The notes beneath the pieces are model-generated. The model was given only the letters and a program-made list of their open reading frames with translations. It searched no databases and was not told the DNA's origin. The position numbers and the translations under genes are program-made. This document shows, one piece after another, positions 59,439 to 64,000 of a stretch of DNA of 64,000 nucleotides. Every line of letters begins with the position of its first letter. Position 1 is the first letter of the stretch. This DNA comes from Paraburkholderia phosphatilytica (lineage in GTDB: Bacteria; Pseudomonadota; Gammaproteobacteria; Burkholderiales; Burkholderiaceae): the NCBI RefSeq assembly GCF_003443895.1, contig NZ_QQOA01000017.1, forward strand, positions 92,239 through 156,238, given 5' to 3'.

Positions 59439-60719
59439 ATGCTCTACCAACTGCATGAATTCCAGCGCGCGATGTTGAGCCCGCTGACCGCGTGGGCCCA
59501 GGCCGCGTCAAAATCGTTCGCCAATCCGGCGAGCCCCCTTGCCTATGTACCGGGCGCCACGAGGCTGTCCGCCGCCTACGAGCTGCTCTATCGCCTCGGC
59601 AAGGACTACGAGAAGCCCGAGTTCAACCTGCACCAGATTGTCAAGGACGGCCGCAACATCCCGATCGTCGAGCAGACGATCGTCGAGAAGCCGTTCTGCC
59701 GCCTGCTGCGCTTCAAGCGCTACGCGGACGACAGCGATGCGGTCACGCAACTGAAGGACGAACCGGTCGTGCTCGTGTGCGCGCCGCTGTCGGGCCACCA
59801 CTCCACGCTCCTGCGCGACACCGTGCGCACGCTGCTGCAGGACCACAAGGTGTACATCACCGACTGGATCGACGCGCGGATGGTGCCGTTCGAGGAAGGC
59901 ACGTTCGACCTCTCCGACTACGTCGCGTACATCCAGGACTTCATCCGCCACATCGGTGCGCGCAATCTGCACGTGATCTCGGTCTGCCAGCCGACGGTGC
60001 CGGTGCTCGCGGCGATCTCGCTGCTGGCGAGCCGCGGCGAGGACACGCCGCTCACAATGACGATGATGGGTGGCCCGATCGACGCCCGCAAGAGCCCGAC
60101 GTCGGTCAACTCGCTGGCCACGCAGCACTCGTACGAGTGGTTCGAGAACAACGTGATCTACACCGTGCCGGCGAACTACCCCGGCGTCGGCCGCAAGGTC
60201 TATCCGGGCTTCCTGCAGCACACGGGCTTCGTCGCGATGAATCCGGAGCGTCACGCCGCGTCGCACTGGGACTACTACCAGAGCCTCCTGCGCGGCGACG
60301 AGGAAGACGCCGAGGCGCACCGCCGTTTCTATGACGAATACAACGCGGTGCTGGACATGGCCGCGGAGTACTACCTGGAAACCATCCAGGTCGTGTTCCA
60401 GGAATTCCGTCTCGCGGAAGGCACGTGGAAGATCGACGGCCAGCTGGTGCGGCCGCAGGACATCAAGGCCACCGCGCTGTTCACGATCGAAGGCGAGCTC
60501 GACGACATCTCCGGCAGCGGCCAGACGGCTGCCGCGCACGAGCTGTGCACCGGCATCCCGGAGCAGGACCGCAAGCACTTCACCGCCGAGAAGTGCGGCC
60601 ACTACGGCATCTTCTCGGGCCGCCGCTGGCGCACCATCATCTACCCGCAGCTGCGCGAGTTCATTCTCGCGCACAACAAGCGGCCGACCGTCGCGAAGAA
60701 GGAGCACGTGGAGGCCTGA
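59439..60719 (+). CDS. phaZ: intracellular poly(3-hydroxybutyrate) depolymerase
   Basis: A 426-residue intracellular PHB depolymerase of the PhaZa1 type. The nucleophile is Cys183 in ISVCQPTVP rather than Ser, the same position as in Ralstonia eutropha. Other family segments are MLYQLHEFQRAML, APLSGHHSTLLRDTV and the C-terminal His region EKCGHYGIFSGRRWR. It acts on native granules in the cytoplasm to release 3-hydroxybutyrate. Length is normal. A TetR gene follows convergently across a shared terminator. Confidence 0.96.
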   Translation: MLYQLHEFQRAMLSPLTAWAQAASKSFANPASPLAYVPGATRLSAAYELLYRLGKDYEKPEFNLHQIVKDGRNIPIVEQTIVEKPFCRLLRFKRYADDSDAVTQLKDEPVVLVCAPLSGHHSTLLRDTVRTLLQDHKVYITDWIDARMVPFEEGTFDLSDYVAYIQDFIRHIGARNLHVISVCQPTVPVLAAISLLASRGEDTPLTMTMMGGPIDARKSPTSVNSLATQHSYEWFENNVIYTVPANYPGVGRKVYPGFLQHTGFVAMNPERHAASHWDYYQSLLRGDEEDAEAHRRFYDEYNAVLDMAAEYYLETIQVVFQEFRLAEGTWKIDGQLVRPQDIKATALFTIEGELDDISGSGQTAAAHELCTGIPEQDRKHFTAEKCGHYGIFSGRRWRTIIYPQLREFILAHNKRPTVAKKEHVEA

Positions 60720-60785
60720 TGGCCCGATGACCCGATGGGTCCGATAACGCGTACGGCGGAATCGGTCCCACGGTTCGGGCAGCAC

Positions 60786-60830
60786 GAAAAAAGACGGCGC
60801 CGGAATGCATCCGGCGCCGTCTTTTTTTTC
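60786..60830. terminator. bidirectional intrinsic terminator, phaZ / tetR
   Basis: A perfect 14-bp stem (AAGACGGCGCCGGA at 60791-60804 with its complement at 60810-60823) encloses ATGCA. It is flanked by an A-run on the left and eight T on the right, so it can end both converging transcripts. Confidence 0.93.
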
Positions 60831-60854
60831 AGTCATCCAGTGGCCGGTGGCGCG

Positions 60855-61487
60855 TCAGCGCCGCAGCAGATACGCGAGCAGCACCTCGGTGTTCATCTGC
60901 ACGATCTCGGCACGCTCCCCCGCCGCGCTGAAGTCGCGGCCGAGCGTCGCATTCAGCGTGAAGCGGTTCGACACGATGTAGTAGCCGAGCCCCGAGAGGG
61001 TCACGTAGAAGCGCAACGGGTCGACGTTGGTCCGGAACAGGCCCGCGCGTTGGCCGCGCTCGAGAATGCTGCCAAGCGTCGCGACGATCGGCGAGATCAT
61101 TTCGCGGATCCGCGTCGACTTCTGCATGTACCGTGCCTCATGCAGATTTTCGTTGTTGATGAGCCGAAGCAGATCCGGATGATCGCGGTAGTAGTCCCAC
61201 ACGAAATGCGCGAGACGCGTGATAGCTTCGACCGGCGCGATACCGCCGAGATCGAGCGTGCGCTCCGCTTCGGTGAGCGCGCTGAACGCGTGTTCGAGTA
61301 CCGCGGTGAAAAGCTGTTCCTTGCTGCCGAAGTAGTAGTAGAGCATCCGCTCATTCGTTTCGGCGCGGCGGGCGATCTGGTCGACGCGCGCGCCGAATAA
61401 ACCACCATTCGCAAATTCCTCCGCCGCCGCGAGCAGAATGCGACGACGCGTGCCTTCAGGATCTCTTTTGATTTTCGGCTGATTCAT
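60855..61487 (-). CDS. TetR family transcriptional regulator
   Basis: A 210-residue regulator. The N-terminal HTH (about 12-58) contains ILLAAAEEFANGGLFGARVD and ETNERMLYYYFGSKEQLF; a helical ligand domain follows. The ligand-domain style resembles RutR/fatty-acid-sensing regulators. It is convergent with phaZ and divergent from rsxB; the target is not evident. Confidence 0.9.
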   Translation of the reverse strand: MNQPKIKRDPEGTRRRILLAAAEEFANGGLFGARVDQIARRAETNERMLYYYFGSKEQLFTAVLEHAFSALTEAERTLDLGGIAPVEAITRLAHFVWDYYRDHPDLLRLINNENLHEARYMQKSTRIREMISPIVATLGSILERGQRAGLFRTNVDPLRFYVTLSGLGYYIVSNRFTLNATLGRDFSAAGERAEIVQMNTEVLLAYLLRR

Positions 61488-61667
61488 GGTGGCAGAGTGC
61501 TTCGTGAGCCGCGTTATCCAGATCGCGCCGCCGGCGTCTCCTCGCTTCCACCGACAGCGCTGAACGGGCGCGCCAGGTTGAGGGACACGCTCCTTTCTAC
61601 GGTCTTTCCAAAAGCGCTTCGATTATGGCACACGGTTAGCCATTAGCAATCGGGGAAATCGGCGATA

Positions 61668-62675
61668 ATGCATTCTTTGGCAACGCCGATCAAAAGCGCG
61701 GTGAGCCGCGGGATTGCGGCGGCGAGCGTTGTCGTCCTGCGAACCGCGCCGGCCCGTTCTGACGTCGTGACCGTGACCGATCCGAAATCACTCGCAGATC
61801 GCATCGAAGATCTGCTTCCCCAGACTCAATGCACGAAGTGCGGCTTTGACGGCTGCCGTCCCTACGCCGAAGCGATCGCGCGTGGCGATGCGAACTACAA
61901 CCAGTGCCCGCCCGGCGGCGCCGAAGGCGTCGTGAGGCTCGCGTCGCTGCTCGGCAAGCCGGTGATCCCGATCAATCCCGACAACGGCGTCGAACGGCCG
62001 CGTCCACTCGCCGTGATCGACGAAACGCTCTGCATCGGCTGTACCTTGTGCATGCAGGCGTGTCCCGTCGACGCAATCGTTGGGGCACCGAAACAGATGC
62101 ACACTGTCGTCGAAAAGCTGTGCACGGGCTGCGATCTGTGTGTCGCGCCCTGCCCGGTCGACTGCATCGCGATGGTCCCCGTCACCGGCAATCACACGGG
62201 CTGGGACGCATGGACGCAGCAGCAGGCCGACGAGGCGCGCGAGCGTCATGACCGGCGTCTTGTGCGGCTCAAGCTCGAACGCGAGGCGGCGGAGGCGCGT
62301 GCCGCGGCGCGACACGCGGGCGGCGGCAACGCGCCGAGCGAGCCTGCGCCGGCACCTGCGGGCGCAGCAAGCGGCGCCGCCACGACGCCCGCAACGGACG
62401 ACGCCGAAGCGAAGAAACGCGCGATCATCCAGGCCGCGCTCGAACGCGCACGAAAGAAGAAGGAAGAGAGCGCGGCACTGGGCGCCGGACCGCGCAATAC
62501 CGAGCACGTGAGCGCCGACGTGCAGGCGCAGATCGACGCGGCCGAAGCGCGGCGTAAGCGTCTCGGCATTGCCGCACAGCAAGGCGACCGGAACGACGTG
62601 TCGCAGCAGGACAAGGACAGCGACAAAAACAACGGCACCCAAACCGACGAAGCGAAACCGCCGCACCGCAAATAA
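61668..62675 (+). CDS. rsxB: electron transport complex subunit RsxB (RnfB-like ferredoxin)
   Basis: The core (about 36-175) has the [4Fe-4S] motif CTKCGFDGCRPYAEAI with a distal Cys in YNQCPPGG, then two ferredoxin clusters CIGCTLCMQACPVD and CTGCDLCVAPCPVD. The tail (about 190-335) is Ala/Lys-rich and charged, normal in Burkholderia. The start is uncertain: GTG at 61767 or 61773 (MTDPKSLADRIEDLLPQTQC-like) fits the family better than ATG 61668. The usual RnfB membrane anchor is missing, and the Nth gene follows 13 bases later. Confidence 0.9.
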   Translation: MHSLATPIKSAVSRGIAAASVVVLRTAPARSDVVTVTDPKSLADRIEDLLPQTQCTKCGFDGCRPYAEAIARGDANYNQCPPGGAEGVVRLASLLGKPVIPINPDNGVERPRPLAVIDETLCIGCTLCMQACPVDAIVGAPKQMHTVVEKLCTGCDLCVAPCPVDCIAMVPVTGNHTGWDAWTQQQADEARERHDRRLVRLKLEREAAEARAAARHAGGGNAPSEPAPAPAGAASGAATTPATDDAEAKKRAIIQAALERARKKKEESAALGAGPRNTEHVSADVQAQIDAAEARRKRLGIAAQQGDRNDVSQQDKDSDKNNGTQTDEAKPPHRK

Positions 62676-62688
62676 CGGCTACGACTCC

Positions 62689-63333
62689 ATGAACGCAACC
62701 AAACGTCGCGCGATCTTCGAAGCGTTGCGCGAGCTCAATCCCGAGCCGAAGACCGAACTCGAATACACGACGCCGTTCGAACTCCTGATCGCCGTGATGC
62801 TGTCGGCGCAGGCGACGGACGTGTCCGTCAACAAGGCGATGCGCAAGATGTTCCCGGTCGCGAACACGCCGCAGGCCGTCTTCGATCTGGGCGAAACCGG
62901 CGTGACCGAATACATCAAGACGATCGGTCTTTACCGCACGAAAGCGAAGAACGTGATCGCCGCGAGCCGCATCCTGCTCGATCAATACGACGGCGAAGTG
63001 CCCGACGATCGCGCGGCGCTCGAGGCGCTGCCGGGCGTGGGCCGCAAGACCGCGAACGTCGTGCTGAACATCGCGTTCGGCGAGCCGACCATCGCCGTCG
63101 ACACCCACATCTTCCGCGTCGCGAATCGCACCGGTCTCGCGCCCGGCAAGGACGTGCGCGCGGTCGAAAGCGCGCTCGAAAAATTCACGCCGAAAGACTT
63201 CGTGCAGCACGCGCACCACTGGCTGATCCTGCATGGGCGCTATGTCTGCAAGGCGCGCCGGCCGGAATGCTGGCACTGCGTGATCGAGCCGCTCTGCGAA
63301 TTCAGGCCGAAAACGCCGGCGCCGGACCTCTAG
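62689..63333 (+). CDS. nth: endonuclease III
   Basis: A 214-residue base-excision-repair glycosylase/AP lyase. Helix-hairpin-helix LPGVGRKTANVV with catalytic Lys in GRKTAN, catalytic Asp in VDTHIFRVANR, and a C-terminal [4Fe-4S] site C-x6-C-x2-C-x5-C (CKARRPECWHCVIEPLC). ATG at 62689. Co-transcribed with rsxB, an arrangement widespread in proteobacteria. Confidence 0.96.
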   Translation: MNATKRRAIFEALRELNPEPKTELEYTTPFELLIAVMLSAQATDVSVNKAMRKMFPVANTPQAVFDLGETGVTEYIKTIGLYRTKAKNVIAASRILLDQYDGEVPDDRAALEALPGVGRKTANVVLNIAFGEPTIAVDTHIFRVANRTGLAPGKDVRAVESALEKFTPKDFVQHAHHWLILHGRYVCKARRPECWHCVIEPLCEFRPKTPAPDL

Positions 63334-63421
63334 GCGCTGCTCGGCACGCTGTCGCGTCGCGGCGTAAAATGCAGCGCTATCCGTTTTCGATTCATGGCCG
63401 CGCGGCCACCTGCATACCACG

Positions 63422-63853
63422 ATGTTCAATCCCACCCGCGACGAAGTCCGACAGTTCTTCACCGAAACCTGGCGCAAGCAGCGCGCCGGCGAGATCCTGA
63501 CGCCGCTCGAAGCGATCGCCGCCGACTGGATCGTCGAGCATCCCGAGTATCACGACGCGCTCGCCGATGCCGGCGCCGCTTCCAGCGACTACTCGCCGGA
63601 AGCCGGCCGGACCAATCCGTTCCTGCACCTGTCGATGCATCTGGCCATCAGCGAACAACTGTCGATCGATCAGCCGCCCGGCATCCGTGCCGCGCACGAA
63701 CGGCTCGTCGCGCGGCTCGGCTCGACGCACGACGCGCAGCACGCGATCATGGATTGCCTCGGCGAGACGATCTGGGAAGCGCAGCGCAACAACACGCCGC
63801 CCGACACCGACGCGTACCTCGCGCGCATCGAGCGGCGCGCGTCGCGGGATTGA
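63422..63853 (+). CDS. DUF1841 family protein
   Basis: A 143-residue soluble protein: MFNPTRDEVRQFFTETWRKQ, PLEAIAADWIVEHPEYH, PFLHLSMHLAISEQLSIDQP and HAIMDCLGETIWEAQRN. These are the full DUF1841 hallmarks. The conserved HLSMHLAI and MDCLGE His/Glu residues suggest a metal site. Function is unknown; it follows nth on the same strand. Confidence 0.9.
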   Translation: MFNPTRDEVRQFFTETWRKQRAGEILTPLEAIAADWIVEHPEYHDALADAGAASSDYSPEAGRTNPFLHLSMHLAISEQLSIDQPPGIRAAHERLVARLGSTHDAQHAIMDCLGETIWEAQRNNTPPDTDAYLARIERRASRD

Positions 63854-63907
63854 GCGGCTCCTCGTCGAGCGCGTACGCTCGGCTCACGCATAGCCCACAT
63901 TTCGCAG

Positions 63908-64000
63908 ATCGAGTAGGGTGAGGGGTTACCCCCTCAGCCCTCTCACACCACCGTACGTGCGGTTCCGCATACGGCGGTTCAGTTCATGCTCTGGAGGCGA
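63908..64000 (-). mobile_element. 3' end (domains V-VI) of a group II intron
   Basis: Reading the minus strand, the sequence has the domain V hairpin GAACCGCCGTATGCGGAACC followed by GCACGTACGGTGGTG. Domain VI comes next (GGCTGAGGGGGTAACCCCTC) and then CACCCTACTCGAT, ending in the expected AT at 63908. This is the conserved 3' end of bacterial group II introns. The reverse-transcriptase ORF and domains I-IV would lie beyond the right edge. The 3' exon starts CTGCGAAATG. Confidence 0.85.

Noticed and set aside
1..64000. CRISPR arrays and tRNA/rRNA genes
   Set aside because: I saw no regularly spaced direct repeats and no cloverleaf-like or rRNA sequence. A tRNA target next to the integrase was looked for specifically and not found; tRNAscan would settle it.

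Overview
This 64 kb window is high-GC chromosomal DNA from a member of the Burkholderiaceae, most likely Paraburkholderia, Burkholderia or Caballeronia. The evidence is the GC-rich codon use, an intracellular poly-3-hydroxybutyrate depolymerase with its cysteine nucleophile at residue 183, a Burkholderia-style RsxB with a long charged tail next to nth, a large second FtsK, and the msbA/LPS glycosyltransferase neighbourhood. No rRNA, tRNA or CRISPR array was found.

Layout. (1) 1-5.9 kb is a phage-derived or satellite-like island, all on the minus strand. It holds a tyrosine recombinase, an S49 prohead-type peptidase, a terminase-small-subunit-like protein with a duplicated domain, a HigB-like toxin / XRE / DUF6941 operon and small hypothetical genes, with a LexA-type box at the left edge. 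(2) 6-29 kb is a large catabolic and uptake island. It contains two polar-amino-acid ABC systems, one PotABCD-type ABC system, an orphan LivK-type binding protein, two proline-racemase-superfamily enzymes, a Delta1-pyrroline-2-carboxylate reductase-like protein, an enolase-superfamily enzyme (cis-3-hydroxyproline dehydratase / hydroxyproline-betaine epimerase type), a DHDPS-type deaminase, an alpha-ketoglutarate-semialdehyde dehydrogenase, a class II aldolase, two GntR/FCD regulators and one GlxA-type AraC regulator. Together they read as uptake and breakdown of hydroxyproline isomers and/or their betaines to proline and 2-oxoglutarate. A TATACAWT-centred element recurs at six promoters here. 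(3) 29-31 kb is a scar zone with a decayed IS66-type tnpA, a HigB/HigA-type module whose toxin carries an amber codon, and an intact brnTA. (4) 31-64 kb is core genome: LPS genes (waaG-like, msbA, waaE-like), dnaE, trhO, gluQ, rhlE, an aldehyde dehydrogenase / TPP-enzyme pair, purT, ftsK, an amber-interrupted pagP, a lactonase, a GH15 enzyme, phaZ, a TetR regulator, rsxB, nth and a DUF1841 gene. The right edge enters the 3' end (domains V-VI) of a group II intron on the minus strand.

How it fits together. In region 2 the binding proteins and permeases would import the substrate. The Ser/Cys-type racemase would epimerise 4-hydroxyproline. The enolase-superfamily enzyme and the Ldh2-type reductase would convert 3-hydroxyproline to proline through pyrroline-2-carboxylate. 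The DHDPS-type protein and the semialdehyde dehydrogenase would finish the 4-hydroxyproline branch to 2-oxoglutarate. The D-hydroxyproline oxidase needed for the 4-hydroxy branch is not in the window. The racemase-like protein in the Pot-type operon has Gly where the second catalytic Cys (or Thr) normally sits, which is the most promising lead for unrecognised chemistry. Several genes are freshly broken: pagP and the HigB-like toxin each by a single in-frame amber codon, and an enolase-superfamily gene by an internal deletion plus an amber codon.
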